From assembly GCF_030269515.1 (NCBI RefSeq), contig NZ_BSTM01000016.1, positions 91,457 through 155,456 on the forward strand: a DNA stretch of 64,000 bases. The letters are read 5' to 3'. Position numbers and translations under genes: made by a program. This stretch comes from Actinomadura sp. NBRC 104412 (lineage in GTDB: Bacteria; Actinomycetota; Actinomycetes; Streptosporangiales; Streptosporangiaceae). Within the stretch, counting starts at the first letter, position 1, and each line of letters begins with the position of its first letter. Of this stretch, positions 7,551 through 15,915 are shown in pieces. The notes under the pieces were generated by a model that did not search any database, had not been told where the DNA came from, and worked only from the letters and a program-made list of their open reading frames with translations.

Positions 7551-8054
7551 TCAAGAGCGCCGGATGATCCGGCGCAGCCGGCGGAAACGGCCTTTGCGTT
7601 CCGTCCGCTCGGGGGTGGGTGGCCTGCCGGGTTCCGTGGAGGGGGCCGCGGCCCGCCTCGCCTCCCGCCATCGTTCCACCACGGCCTCGGCGTCGACCGG
7701 GAACACCATGATCGGAAGTTCGGACGGGCGCCGCAGCGAGTCCTTGATCCGCTGGTTGAGATCGTCCACCACGTCCCGGACCGCCCGCTCGGAACGCAGG
7801 TCGCGGACGGTCTCGGCGAGCCGGTCGATCTCCTTGCGCAGCCGCAGCCGCTCCGGCAGCATCGCCTCGGTGTCCAGCCCTTCGCGGCGGGCCCAGTCCG
7901 CCACCCACCGCTCCATGCTGAAAGGCTGATCGCTCTTGGGGAGCGGCTTGCCCGCGCCCGGCAGCCCGTCGAACGCGCCGCGCTCCTCCGCCTCGCGGAT
8001 CTGCCTGTCGACCCACGTCTCGAAGTTCATCCCCGGCGGCTTGCGCTCGGTCAT
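7551..8054 (-). CDS. DUF1992 (DnaJ-associated) domain protein
   Basis: 167 residues. The N-terminal half carries the DUF1992 signature: M-N-F-E-T-W-V-D-R-Q-I-R-E-A-E-E-R-G-A-F, then G-L-P-G-A-G-K-P-L. The family is found alone in bacteria and fused to J-domains in some eukaryotes; its biochemical role is unknown. A basic tail (R-R-L-R-R-I-I-R-R) ends the protein. Start is the ATG at 8054 with AGAAGGG 6 nt upstream. A long in-frame extension upstream is Pro/Ser-rich and looks like a shadow. Confidence 0.85.
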   Translation of the reverse strand: MTERKPPGMNFETWVDRQIREAEERGAFDGLPGAGKPLPKSDQPFSMERWVADWARREGLDTEAMLPERLRLRKEIDRLAETVRDLRSERAVRDVVDDLNQRIKDSLRRPSELPIMVFPVDAEAVVERWREARRAAAPSTEPGRPPTPERTERKGRFRRLRRIIRRS

Positions 8055-8124
8055 GCGCGGCCCTTCTCCCCCCGAACGACGGCCTCCGTCCAGGGTATGC
8101 GGCCATTTCCCGAGCCGGCCCCCG

Positions 8125-9555
8125 TCAATGCCCGGTGATCGCGTCCGCCACCAGGGCCAGGGGTGAGGTACGGCGGGAGGTGGAGGCCCGCTCGTGGGCA
8201 TCGGCGGCGCGGTAGAGGGCGTAGGTGGTCTGGACGCCCAGCCAGCGCAGGGGTTCGGGCTCCCAGTGCCGGGCCTTCCAGCCGACCCACGGCATCCGCG
8301 TGAGCGAGGTGTCCCGTTTGAGGAGCAGGTCGCGGAGCGTGCGCCCGGCCAGGTTGGACGTGGCCACGCCGGTGCCGGTGTAGCCGCCCGCGTGGCCGAG
8401 GCCGGTGCGGTGGTCGAGGGTGACGGTGGAGCACCAGTCACGGGGGACGCCGAGGACGCCCGACCAGGCGTGGGCCACTGAAACGGACGCCGAGACGGAC
8501 GCGGCGGTGGGGAACATGCCGGCGAGCGCGCGCCACAGGGCGTCCACGGTGTCGGGGTGGGTACGGCCGGAGCCGTCCACGCGGGAGCCGTACCGGTACG
8601 GCTTGCCGCGCCCGCCGAAGGCGATGCGGCCGTCGGCGGTGCGCTGGGCGTAGATGTAGTAGTGCGCCATGTCGCCGAGCAGCTCGCCGCCGTCCCAGCC
8701 GATGTCCTCCCACGTCTCGGCGGGCAGCGGCGTGGTCACGATCATGGAGCTGTTCATCGGGAGCCAGTCCCGGTGGTGGCCTTCCAGGTCGGGGGTGAAG
8801 CCCTCGGTGGCGCGCAGGACGTACTCGGCGGCGACCGTCCCGTACGGGGTGGCGGCAGCGGCGGGCGAGACGCTGGAGCGCGGCCGGATCCGCAGCACCG
8901 GTGTGCGCTCGTACACCTCGACGCCCAGGGCGCGGACCGCGCGGGCCAGGCCCTGGACGAGCGCGGCCGGCTGGACACGGGCGCAGTGCGGGCTCCACGC
9001 CGCGCCCACGGCGCCCTCGACGGTGACACGGCCGTCCGCGTCGAGCGTGACGTCCTCGCCGGTCCAGCCCCACTCGCGGAGCCGCTTGACGTGCTTGTGC
9101 AGCCGGACGAGCTGCGCCTGGTTGCGCGCCACGTACAGGACGCCGCTCTTCAGCAGTCCCGCCTCGATGCCCTCGTCCTTCGCGACGCGAATGATCTCGT
9201 CGATGGTGGAGAACATCTCGCGCTGCAACGCGATCGCGGCGGCACGCCCATGGCGGCGGGCATAGCGCTGATGGGACCCGGCCACCTCCCCCACCACCCA
9301 GCCGCCGTTGCGGCCGGACGCGCCGTACCCGGGGAACTCCTTCTCCAGCACGACGATGTCGAGGTCGGGCCGCGCGCGCTTGAGGTAGTACGCCGTCCAC
9401 AGCCCGGTGAAGCCGGCGCCGACGATGCACACGTCGGCCGAGCGGGGTCCGGGCAGGCGTTCACCGGGGGACGGGACGCCACCCGCGTCGCGGTACCAGT
9501 ACGACACTCCCCCGTTGCGGAAGCCGGGGGCGAGCGGGGCGTGTTGCGAGTCCAT
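8125..9555 (-). CDS. FAD-dependent amine/amino-acid oxidoreductase (DAO/PuuB-like)
   Basis: 476 residues. The N-terminal dinucleotide fold has V-C-I-V-G-A-G-F-T-G-L-W-T-A-Y at about 42-56, an acidic strand end I-V-V-L-E-K-E, and G-A-S-G-R-N-G-G-W, the flavin-contacting motif of glycine oxidase, sarcosine oxidase and gamma-glutamylputrescine oxidase types. The C-terminal G-Y-T-G-T-G-V-A binds the FAD ribityl/phosphate. Substrate is probably a secondary or primary amine (inference). SD GAGG precedes the ATG at 9555. It is transcribed in the same direction as the DUF1992 gene, 70 nt apart. Confidence 0.86.
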   Translation of the reverse strand: MDSQHAPLAPGFRNGGVSYWYRDAGGVPSPGERLPGPRSADVCIVGAGFTGLWTAYYLKRARPDLDIVVLEKEFPGYGASGRNGGWVVGEVAGSHQRYARRHGRAAAIALQREMFSTIDEIIRVAKDEGIEAGLLKSGVLYVARNQAQLVRLHKHVKRLREWGWTGEDVTLDADGRVTVEGAVGAAWSPHCARVQPAALVQGLARAVRALGVEVYERTPVLRIRPRSSVSPAAAATPYGTVAAEYVLRATEGFTPDLEGHHRDWLPMNSSMIVTTPLPAETWEDIGWDGGELLGDMAHYYIYAQRTADGRIAFGGRGKPYRYGSRVDGSGRTHPDTVDALWRALAGMFPTAASVSASVSVAHAWSGVLGVPRDWCSTVTLDHRTGLGHAGGYTGTGVATSNLAGRTLRDLLLKRDTSLTRMPWVGWKARHWEPEPLRWLGVQTTYALYRAADAHERASTSRRTSPLALVADAITGH

Positions 9556-9593
9556 GCCTCATCCTGATCCAATGCCGGGGGCTTCGCAGCACG

Positions 9594-10343
9594 TCAGGCA
9601 TCTTGGCCAAACTGCGGCTCGGGTTCTCCCTCGGGGAGGCCCACCCGGAACACCCGCATCTGGAGCGCCAGCGCCGAGTAGTACCCCACGAGGGCGACCA
9701 GTTCAACGACGGCGGCGCGGCCGAGCGTGGCGACCGCCTCGGTGTAGACGGGGTCGCTGAGGTCGCCGTCCACGACCATCTGGCGCGCCGCCTCGTACAC
9801 CACCCGTTCCCGCACGTCGGCGAGCACGGGGGCGACGCCGGTGCGCAGCGCGTCCAGCTCGTCCTCGGTGAGGCCGGCGCGGCGGCCGATCCGCTCGTGC
9901 GCGTACCACTCGTAGGGGGCGCGGTGCCCGGCCGCCACGACCAGGATCGCGATCTCGCGTTCCCGTTTGGTGAAGGCCGTCCGGAACCGCAGCGCGGCGC
10001 CGAGTTCCTGCAGCGGCATGCCCACGGCCGGGCTGTAGAGCATCGCGTTGAACGGGCCCAGGAGACGGCCTTCGTCGTCCATGTACCGGATGGGCGAGGT
10101 GCCGTCGCGGCGCGGCCCGCCCGTGACCGCCTCGTACACCTCCCGCTGCTCCTCGCTCAGCAGTCCGGGTCGCAGCAGCGGCAGGCGGACGCCCGCGCGC
10201 CCGGGATCGGAATCGGCGGGCTCCGCGTCCTGAGGAGGGATGGCGTCATCTGTCACGGGGTCGGCGGGGACGGGGTCGCCGAGGCCGGCGTTCACTGGGT
10301 CGATCACCCACCGCACGCTAGGCGGTCGGCGGGTGCGCCTCAA
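9594..10343 (-). CDS. Carboxymuconolactone decarboxylase (CMD/AhpD-like) family protein
   Basis: Up to 249 residues. The alpha-helical CMD core spans about residues 95-220: R-F-R-T-A-F-T-K-R-E-R-E-I-A-I-L-V-V, then Y-E-W-Y-A-H-E-R-I-G-R-R-A-G-L, with the His of the family proton-relay site. AhpD-type CXXC cysteines are absent, so it is not a typical peroxidase partner. The start is uncertain: TTG at 10343, GTG at 10316 or 10307 and GTG at 10298 are all in frame, none with a strong SD; the first 70 residues are low complexity. It lies divergent from the methyltransferase gene, 15-32 nt apart. Confidence 0.78.
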   Translation of the reverse strand: MRRTRRPPSVRWVIDPVNAGLGDPVPADPVTDDAIPPQDAEPADSDPGRAGVRLPLLRPGLLSEEQREVYEAVTGGPRRDGTSPIRYMDDEGRLLGPFNAMLYSPAVGMPLQELGAALRFRTAFTKREREIAILVVAAGHRAPYEWYAHERIGRRAGLTEDELDALRTGVAPVLADVRERVVYEAARQMVVDGDLSDPVYTEAVATLGRAAVVELVALVGYYSALALQMRVFRVGLPEGEPEPQFGQDA

Positions 10344-10375
10344 GCAGCGCCCGTCGGGTGCGTCAGAATCGACCG

Positions 10376-11206
10376 GTGACCACCGGCATCTATGACGACC
10401 CCTGGGCCTACGAGCTGGCCTGTTCGTTCCGTGACGTGGCCGCCGAGGTGGACGTGCTGCTCGGCTGGTGCGACCGGCACGGCACGTCCCGTCCCGGCGG
10501 CGTGCTGGAGCTGGCCGCGGGCCCCGCCGAGCACGCCCGCGAGTTCGCCCGGCGCGGCATCGCGGCGACCGCGCTGGACCTGCACCCCGCGATGTGCGAG
10601 TACGCGGCGGAACGGGCCGGGCGGGAGGGCGTGGCGCTGGAGGTGGTGCAGGACGACATGACCACCTTCGATCTGGGCCGCCGGTTCGACCTGGTGGTGA
10701 CCATGCTGGACTCCACGTCCCATCTGATGGACCTGGACGCGTTCGTCGCCCACCTCGACCGGGCGGCGGCGCACCTGTCCGGCCGCGGGCTGTACGTCGT
10801 CGAGATGTCGCATCCGCGCGACCGGCTCGGCGACGAACCCACCACCAGCACCGGGTGGACGGTGGAACGCGGCGGCACGCGCGCCACCGTCCGCTGGGGC
10901 GAGCCGTCCGACCGGCTCGACCCGGTCACCCAGATCTCCGCGGACCATGTCACGGTGACCATCACCGAGGGCGCGGGGCCGGCGCGGATCATCCAGGACG
11001 TGGTCCCCTACCGCTTCTGGAGCGCCACCGAACTGGACGCCGCCGTCCGCCTGTCGGGGGCGCTGGAACCGGTCGCGCGGTACGGCGACTTCGGCGACGT
11101 CGCCCTCACCGACCCCGGCGCCTGGCGGATGATCACGATTTTCCGGCGGGCGCGGGGCGGCGGGCGACCGGGTCAGGGGGCCGGCGCCCAGCCCGGCATC
11201 GGGTAG
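10376..11206 (+). CDS. Class I SAM-dependent methyltransferase
   Basis: About 276 residues. Motif I is V-L-E-L-A-A-G-P-A-E-H (glycine-poor variant), motif II follows as A-L-D-L-H-P-A-M, and motif IV as F-D-L-V-V-T-M-L-D-S. The tail holds a beta-rich C-terminal part common in glycine/sarcosine N-methyltransferase-like and small-molecule enzymes. Substrate unknown. The GTG at 10376 begins V-T-T-G-I-Y-D-D-P and is favoured over a GTG at 10358. Its 3' end overlaps the convergent glyA gene by 34 nt, leaving no room for a terminator. Confidence 0.82.
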   Translation: MTTGIYDDPWAYELACSFRDVAAEVDVLLGWCDRHGTSRPGGVLELAAGPAEHAREFARRGIAATALDLHPAMCEYAAERAGREGVALEVVQDDMTTFDLGRRFDLVVTMLDSTSHLMDLDAFVAHLDRAAAHLSGRGLYVVEMSHPRDRLGDEPTTSTGWTVERGGTRATVRWGEPSDRLDPVTQISADHVTVTITEGAGPARIIQDVVPYRFWSATELDAAVRLSGALEPVARYGDFGDVALTDPGAWRMITIFRRARGGGRPGQGAGAQPGIG

Positions 11207-12453
11207 CCGGCGAGCAGCTCCCGGATCTCGGCCGCGACCCGCCGCTCCTCCTTCTCCGCCTGGTCCTCGCCGCGGGCGGTGGCCCGGACGATGTCGTCGA
11301 TCCACTCGGCGATCTGCGGCATCCGGTCGGGCGTGACGCCCCTGGTCGTGATCGCGGCGCTGCCCAGCCGCAGGCCGGACGGGTCGAAGGGCTTGCGGGG
11401 GTCGAACGGGACCGCGTTGTAGTTGAGCTCGATCCCGGCGCGGTCGAGGGCCTGCGCGGCGGGCTTGCCGGGGACGCCCTTGCCGGTGAGGTCGATCAGG
11501 ATGAGGTGGTTGTCGGTGCCGCCGGAGATCAGGTCGTAGCCGCGTTCCAGCAGCGCCTCCGCCAGTGCCTTGGCGTTGGCGACGACCAGGTGCGCGTAGT
11601 CGGTGAAATCCGGCCGGGCCGCCTCGCGCAGGGCGACCGCGATCCCGGCGGTGGTGTGGTTGTGCGGGCCGCCCTGGAGGCCGGGGAAGACCGCCTTGTC
11701 GACCGCCGCCGCGTGCTCCGCGGTCGAAAGGATCATGGCGCCGCGGGGGCCGCGCAGCGTCTTGTGCGTGGTCGTGGTGATCACGTCGGCATGGCCCACG
11801 GGGGACGGATGGGCGCCGCCCGCGATCAGCCCCGCGATGTGCGCGATGTCGGCCGCCAGCACCGCGCCGACCTCCCGGGCGATCTCGGCGAACGCCGCGA
11901 AGTCGATGGTCCTGGGGATCGCGGTGCCGCCGCACCAGATCACCTTGGGACGCTCCTTGCGCGCCAGGTCGCGCACCTGGTCCATGTCGACGCGGCCGGT
12001 GTCGGCGCGCACCTCGTACCGGACGGGGGTGAACCACCTGCCGGTCGCCGACACCGACCAGCCGTGCGTCAGGTGCCCGCCCATCGGCAGCGACAGGCCC
12101 ATCACCGGGTCGCCCGGCTCGGCGAACGCCAGGTAGACCGCCAGGTTGGCGGGCGAGCCCGAGTAGGGCTGCACGTTGGCGTGCTCGACGCCGAACAGGG
12201 CCTTGGCGCGCTCGATGGCCAGCGTCTCGATCGGGTCGATGTTCTGCTGGCCCTCGTAGTAGCGGCGGCCCGCGTACCCCTCGGAGTACTTGTTGGTCAG
12301 CACCGAGCCGGTGGCCTCCAGGACGGCGGCCGAGACGTAGTTCTCCGAGGCGATCAGCCTGATCTTGTCGTGCTGACGCAGGGCCTCGGCCTCGACGAGC
12401 CCGGCCAGCTCGGGGTCCTCGCCGGTGAGATGGGGCAGGGACGGGTCGTGCAT
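11173..12453 (-). CDS. glyA: Serine hydroxymethyltransferase
   Basis: 426 residues. It converts serine and THF to glycine and 5,10-methylene-THF. The PLP lysine sits in T-T-T-T-H-K-T-L-R-G-P-R-G; other hallmarks are I-A-S-E-N-Y-V-S near the start and Y-S-E-G-Y-A-G-R-R-Y-Y. Start is the ATG at 12453 with GGAGG 5 nt upstream. The gene sits behind a ZTP riboswitch, so it should rise when folate C1 units are short. With fhs and fchA 4-7 kb away it forms a C1-supply neighbourhood. A second glyA elsewhere in the genome is likely but not visible here. Confidence 0.95.
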   Translation of the reverse strand: MHDPSLPHLTGEDPELAGLVEAEALRQHDKIRLIASENYVSAAVLEATGSVLTNKYSEGYAGRRYYEGQQNIDPIETLAIERAKALFGVEHANVQPYSGSPANLAVYLAFAEPGDPVMGLSLPMGGHLTHGWSVSATGRWFTPVRYEVRADTGRVDMDQVRDLARKERPKVIWCGGTAIPRTIDFAAFAEIAREVGAVLAADIAHIAGLIAGGAHPSPVGHADVITTTTHKTLRGPRGAMILSTAEHAAAVDKAVFPGLQGGPHNHTTAGIAVALREAARPDFTDYAHLVVANAKALAEALLERGYDLISGGTDNHLILIDLTGKGVPGKPAAQALDRAGIELNYNAVPFDPRKPFDPSGLRLGSAAITTRGVTPDRMPQIAEWIDDIVRATARGEDQAEKEERRVAAEIRELLAGYPMPGWAPAP

Positions 12454-12503
12454 GGTGGCCTCCGCGGCTTCACGTCGTCGCCGGAGCCCTCTCGCATGCG
12501 CGA

Positions 12504-12605
12504 ACCCCGGCGTGCGGGGTCCGTACACCCAGGCGCGCGGTGTGCGGACTAACGTCGCTCCCCGGTGGTCGTCTCCACCTTGACCGCGCCAGTCGCGTCC
12601 GGCCA
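12504..12605 (-). promoter_or_regulatory. ZTP (pfl-motif) riboswitch upstream of glyA
   Basis: Read leftward, the RNA contains CGACTGGCG, then a hairpin ending in CCACCGGGGAGCGAC (12575-12555 region), and about 20 nt later CGCGCCTGGGTG (12539-12528). These are the two conserved halves of the pfl motif, which senses ZTP/ZMP and is known upstream of glyA, fhs, folD and purH. A GC hairpin at 12504-12520 (CCCCG/CGGGG arms) follows and may be the expression platform. It lies 51-150 nt before the glyA start codon. Confidence 0.85.
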
Positions 12606-12727
12606 GCATACCGGCCGCCCCGTCCTCCCCGCGCGCTCGGTGCCGGCTGGGAGTTCGCTGAAGGTCCGGTGAGATCGCTCGCATCCGGGCAGCTCAGGCG
12701 ATCCCCATCCATTAGGGTCGCCGGATA

Positions 12728-14125
12728 ATGAAAACAGGACATCCCACGCCCTCCGCCTCGTCCGCCCCCGCCTCGTCTCCCCCCGTCCTGTCGGCTCCCC
12801 TTCCCGATCCGGCGGCTCCGGCCGATCCGGCGGCTCCAGCCGATCCGGTGGCTCCGGCCGATCCGGCGGCCCAGGCCGATCCGGCGGCCCCGGCTGCGCC
12901 ACGGCTGGAATGGCTGGACGCCCTGCGCGGCATCGCGGCACTGGTGGTGGCCTTCCACCACGGCGGCTCGGAGTACCTGCCGGAGTTCCGGCACGAGATC
13001 CTGCGGTTCATCGATCTGGGCGACTGCGGCGTCCTGCTGTTCTTCCTGGTCAGCGGCTACATCATCCCGGCCTCGCTGGAGCGCGCGGCATCGGTTAGGC
13101 GGTTCTGGATCGGCCGGGTGTTCCGGATCTACCCGCTGCTGCTGGTGGTGCTGGCCGCGATGCTGCTGCTGGACCGCGCCGGGGTCAAGCCGCTGCGCGC
13201 CGGGATGCTGGAGTCCTACGACGCCTCGGCGGCCGTCGCCGCCCACCTGACGATGATGCAGGACCTGCTGGCGGTGCCGAACGCCGTCAACGTCCTGTGG
13301 ACGCTGTCGTACGAGATGGTGTTCTACCTGCTGGTGGTGGCGCTGTTCGCGCTGGGACGGCTCGACCGGCACTCCGCCACGATCGCCACCGCGCTGTCGG
13401 TGGGCGCGCTGACCGTGGCGGCCGTGCTGCCGGTCGCCGCGCTGTCGGGACGCTTCGGCGTCACCCCGGTCGCGCTCACCGCCGCCGGGATCATGGCGCT
13501 GGCGATCGGGCTGGCCTGCGCGTCCCGTCCCTGGCTGTGGCGCACGGGCGCCGCGCTCGGCGGCGTGCTCGCGGCCGTGCTGGTGCTGGGCAACAGCCGC
13601 GTGCCGGTCTGGCAGGGGCTCGGCCTGCTGGCGGTGATGTTCGCGGGCACCGCGATCCGCCGGGCCGAGCGCGGCCGCATCTCCGTCCGCGCCGCGGCCG
13701 TCGCCGTGACCGCCGTGGCCGCCGCGCTGGTCGGCGGCGGTCTATGGCACATCGAGGTGTACGCGCCGGGGCAGACCGAGGAGGTGCTGAAGCGCTCCTG
13801 GACGATCGGGATCGCGGTCACGGGGCTGGCGTTCGCCGCCGGGATGGCGCTGCGGAACCGCCGGGTCCCCCGCTGGCTGCCGCGGCTCGGCCTCATCAGC
13901 TACTCGGTGTACCTGGTGCATCCCGTCGTGCTGACGATCTTCAACATCGCCCTCGGGCGGCCCTCCGCCGACACGCCGCTGATGCTGGTCCCGTACCTGG
14001 TGGCGGTCCTCGTGGTCGGCACCGTCACCTACCGGTACGCCGAGGCGCCCTGCCAGCGCTTAGGCCGCTGCCTCGCACGGCGGCAACGAGCGAGACCCGG
14101 CTCCCTCGCGGGGAACCGGGCCTGA
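12728..14125 (+). CDS. Acyltransferase family 3 (OafA/YrhL-like) membrane protein
   Basis: 465 residues with about ten membrane segments. The family start R-L-E-W-L-D-A-L-R-G-I-A-A-L-V-V at about residue 58 carries the catalytic-type H-H-G of the first helix region, and G-V-L-L-F-F-L-V-S-G-Y is the diagnostic second motif. Members acylate sugars of cell-surface glycans or antibiotics. The N-terminal 57 residues are a Pro/Ala/Asp tract built from an 18-bp tandem repeat. A TAGGGT box at 12713-12718 lies about 10 nt before the ATG with no SD, so a leaderless start is possible. It is divergent from glyA and convergent with rbpA. Confidence 0.87.
   Translation: MKTGHPTPSASSAPASSPPVLSAPLPDPAAPADPAAPADPVAPADPAAQADPAAPAAPRLEWLDALRGIAALVVAFHHGGSEYLPEFRHEILRFIDLGDCGVLLFFLVSGYIIPASLERAASVRRFWIGRVFRIYPLLLVVLAAMLLLDRAGVKPLRAGMLESYDASAAVAAHLTMMQDLLAVPNAVNVLWTLSYEMVFYLLVVALFALGRLDRHSATIATALSVGALTVAAVLPVAALSGRFGVTPVALTAAGIMALAIGLACASRPWLWRTGAALGGVLAAVLVLGNSRVPVWQGLGLLAVMFAGTAIRRAERGRISVRAAAVAVTAVAAALVGGGLWHIEVYAPGQTEEVLKRSWTIGIAVTGLAFAAGMALRNRRVPRWLPRLGLISYSVYLVHPVVLTIFNIALGRPSADTPLMLVPYLVAVLVVGTVTYRYAEAPCQRLGRCLARRQRARPGSLAGNRA
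12806..12895. repeat. 18-bp tandem repeat, five copies, coding
   Basis: Copies start at 12806, 12824, 12842, 12860 and 12878, each a variant of GATCCGGCGGCTCCGGCC. They encode the six-residue unit D-P-A-A-P-A in the cytoplasmic tail of the acyltransferase. Copies differ by one to three bases, so copy number may vary between strains. Confidence 0.85.
14096..14120. terminator. Hairpin between convergent acyltransferase and rbpA
   Basis: Arms CCCGGCTCCC (14096-14105) and GGGGAACCGGG (14110-14120) pair with one mismatch around a TCGC loop. The stem lies in the last codons of the acyltransferase gene and 17 nt beyond the rbpA stop, so it can serve both strands. Confidence 0.6.
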
Positions 14126-14136
14126 GCACTTGTCGC

Positions 14137-14511
14137 TTACGCGCGTCCCGCGGACTCCATCGCGGCCTTGACGGCGGCGCGCTTCTCCCGCAGCTTGGCC
14201 AGCGCCTCTTCGAGGATGGCCTCGCCGTCCTCGTCGCTGCGGCGCTCCTTGACGTAGGCCAGGTGCGTCTTGTACGGCTCGGTCTTCGGCGGCGCCGGGG
14301 GGTTGTCGGCGTCCTGGCCCGCCGGGAACCCGCAGCGGGGGCAGTCCCAGGTGTCGGGCACCGCGACGTCCGTCGCGAAGCTGGGCCGCGTCTCGTGCCG
14401 GTTGGCGCAGTAGAAGGTCACCCAGATCCGGGGAGCCGCGTCGCCGCGCTCGGCCTCTCCCATCGGACCGGCCCCGACACGGCTGCCCCGAATCGCGTTG
14501 CCACTACCCAC
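14137..14511 (-). CDS. rbpA: RNA polymerase-binding protein RbpA
   Basis: 124 residues. RbpA binds the primary sigma factor and RNA polymerase and stabilises open complexes in actinobacteria. The central zinc-ribbon-like core shows F-Y-C-A-N-R-H-E-T and W-D-C-P-R-C-G; the basic linker and the C-terminal sigma-interacting helix (G-E-A-I-L-E-E-A-L-A-K-L) follow. Start is GTG at 14511 with AAGGAG 6 nt upstream; an internal ATG at 14463 would remove the disordered N-terminus. It is the last gene of the leftward block behind secG. Confidence 0.95.
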   Translation of the reverse strand: MGSGNAIRGSRVGAGPMGEAERGDAAPRIWVTFYCANRHETRPSFATDVAVPDTWDCPRCGFPAGQDADNPPAPPKTEPYKTHLAYVKERRSDEDGEAILEEALAKLREKRAAVKAAMESAGRA

Positions 14512-14633
14512 GGATCACTCCTTGCTCGTGTGCCCCACGCCGCACACCACTCGCGGCGGGGTCGTTCACATCTCTGTCTGGCCGGACCGCCCCGTCTCGG
14601 CGGCGCGCCGGGCCCGTTCGCCCCGCGAGCGGC

Positions 14634-14876
14634 TCAGCCGACGCCCTTGCTCTTGAACAGCAGCCCGAGCACGATGATCGAGGCGAACCAGATGAGGCCG
14701 GTGGCGATCGTCAGCCGGTCCAGGTTGCGCTCGACCACCGAGGACCCGCCCAGGGACGAGGTGACGCCGCCGCCGAACATGTCCGACAGGCCGCCACCCT
14801 TGCCCTTGTGGGCCAGGACGAGGATCACCATCAGCACGCTGGTGATGATGAGCACGGCGGACGTTGCGATGATCAC
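14634..14876 (-). CDS. secG: Preprotein translocase subunit SecG
   Basis: 80 residues with two membrane helices: V-I-I-A-T-S-A-V-L-I-I-T-S-V-L-M at the start and I-A-T-G-L-I-W-F-A-S-I-I-V-L-G-L near the end. Between them is G-K-G-G-G-L-S-D-M-F-G-G-G, the SecG signature. It assists SecYE in protein export. Start is GTG at 14876; the longer in-frame extension upstream is basic and not SecG-like. Position after tpiA matches the usual actinobacterial order gap-pgk-tpiA-secG. Confidence 0.95.
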   Translation of the reverse strand: MIIATSAVLIITSVLMVILVLAHKGKGGGLSDMFGGGVTSSLGGSSVVERNLDRLTIATGLIWFASIIVLGLLFKSKGVG

Positions 14877-15117
14877 GGTTGTGCCTCTTAGCTCACGTAG
14901 GTCAGGGGACTGTGCGGTTGGACATGTGCGGTGGACGAGGGGGCGGACGGCGGGTCCCGTCGCACACCGAAGAGTACGACGACTTTCCCGCTGGTTAGGC
15001 GAGAACACCCGGACCGCGACCGAATCGATCAGAACTCTTGCCCTGATCGGCCCCGATCCCGCCCGAATCAGTGCTGTTTAGGCGTTTTCGGGCGATTCAG
15101 CCGGTCCGACGCCGGGT

Positions 15118-15912
15118 TCAGAGCGGAAGATCCCGGTAACGGCAGATCTTCACGAACTCACCCGGGTCCAGGCTGGCGCCGCCGACCAGCGCGCCGTCCA
15201 CATCGGACTGCGCCATGATCTTGGCGACGTTGGAGCCCTTGACCGAGCCTCCGTACAGGATACGCGTCTGCCCGGCCACCTCGGCGTCGTAGAGCTCGCC
15301 GACCCGGCCCCGGATCGCCGCGCAGACCTCCTGACAGTCGTCGGGGGTGGCGACCTCGCCGGTGCCGATCGCCCACACCGGCTCGTAGGCGATCACCAGC
15401 TCGCGCACCTTGTCGGCCGGGATCTTCTCCAGGGCGCCGTCGACCTGCGCGAGGGTGTGGGCGACATGCCGCTGCTCCTTGCGCACGTCCAGGCCCTCGC
15501 CGACGCAGACGATCGGGGTGATGTCGTTGGCGATGGCCGCCTTGGCCTTGGCGTTGACCAGCGCGTCGTCCTCGTGGTGGTACTGGCGACGCTCGGAGTG
15601 GCCGACCACGACGTACGAGCAGCCGAGCTTGGCCAGCATGGCGCCGGAGACCTCGCCCGTGTAGGCGCCGTGCGAGTGCGGCGAGATGTCCTGCGCGCCG
15701 TAGGCGATGGGCAGCTTGTCGGCGTCCACCAGCGTCTGCACCGACCTCAGGTCGGTGAACGGCGGCAGCACGACCACGTCGACGGCGTCGAAGTCGGCCT
15801 CCTTCAGCGCGAAGGCCAGTTGCTGGACGAGCTTGATGGCCTCGAAGTGGTTGAGGTTCATCTTCCAGTTGCCGGCCATCAGCGGCTTCCTGGACGGTGC
15901 GGGCCGTGCCAT
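15118..15912 (-). CDS. tpiA: Triosephosphate isomerase
   Basis: 264 residues. It interconverts dihydroxyacetone phosphate and glyceraldehyde 3-phosphate. Catalytic residues are visible: Lys in M-A-G-N-W-K-M-N, His in V-V-G-H-S-E-R-R, Glu in A-Y-E-P-V-W-A-I-G-T-G, and the phosphate-binding I-L-Y-G-G-S-V. The ATG at 15912 lies 3 nt after the pgk stop, with GGAGG inside the pgk end acting as SD, so the pair is coupled. Confidence 0.97.
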   Translation of the reverse strand: MARPAPSRKPLMAGNWKMNLNHFEAIKLVQQLAFALKEADFDAVDVVVLPPFTDLRSVQTLVDADKLPIAYGAQDISPHSHGAYTGEVSGAMLAKLGCSYVVVGHSERRQYHHEDDALVNAKAKAAIANDITPIVCVGEGLDVRKEQRHVAHTLAQVDGALEKIPADKVRELVIAYEPVWAIGTGEVATPDDCQEVCAAIRGRVGELYDAEVAGQTRILYGGSVKGSNVAKIMAQSDVDGALVGGASLDPGEFVKICRYRDLPL

Positions 15913-15915
15913 GTG

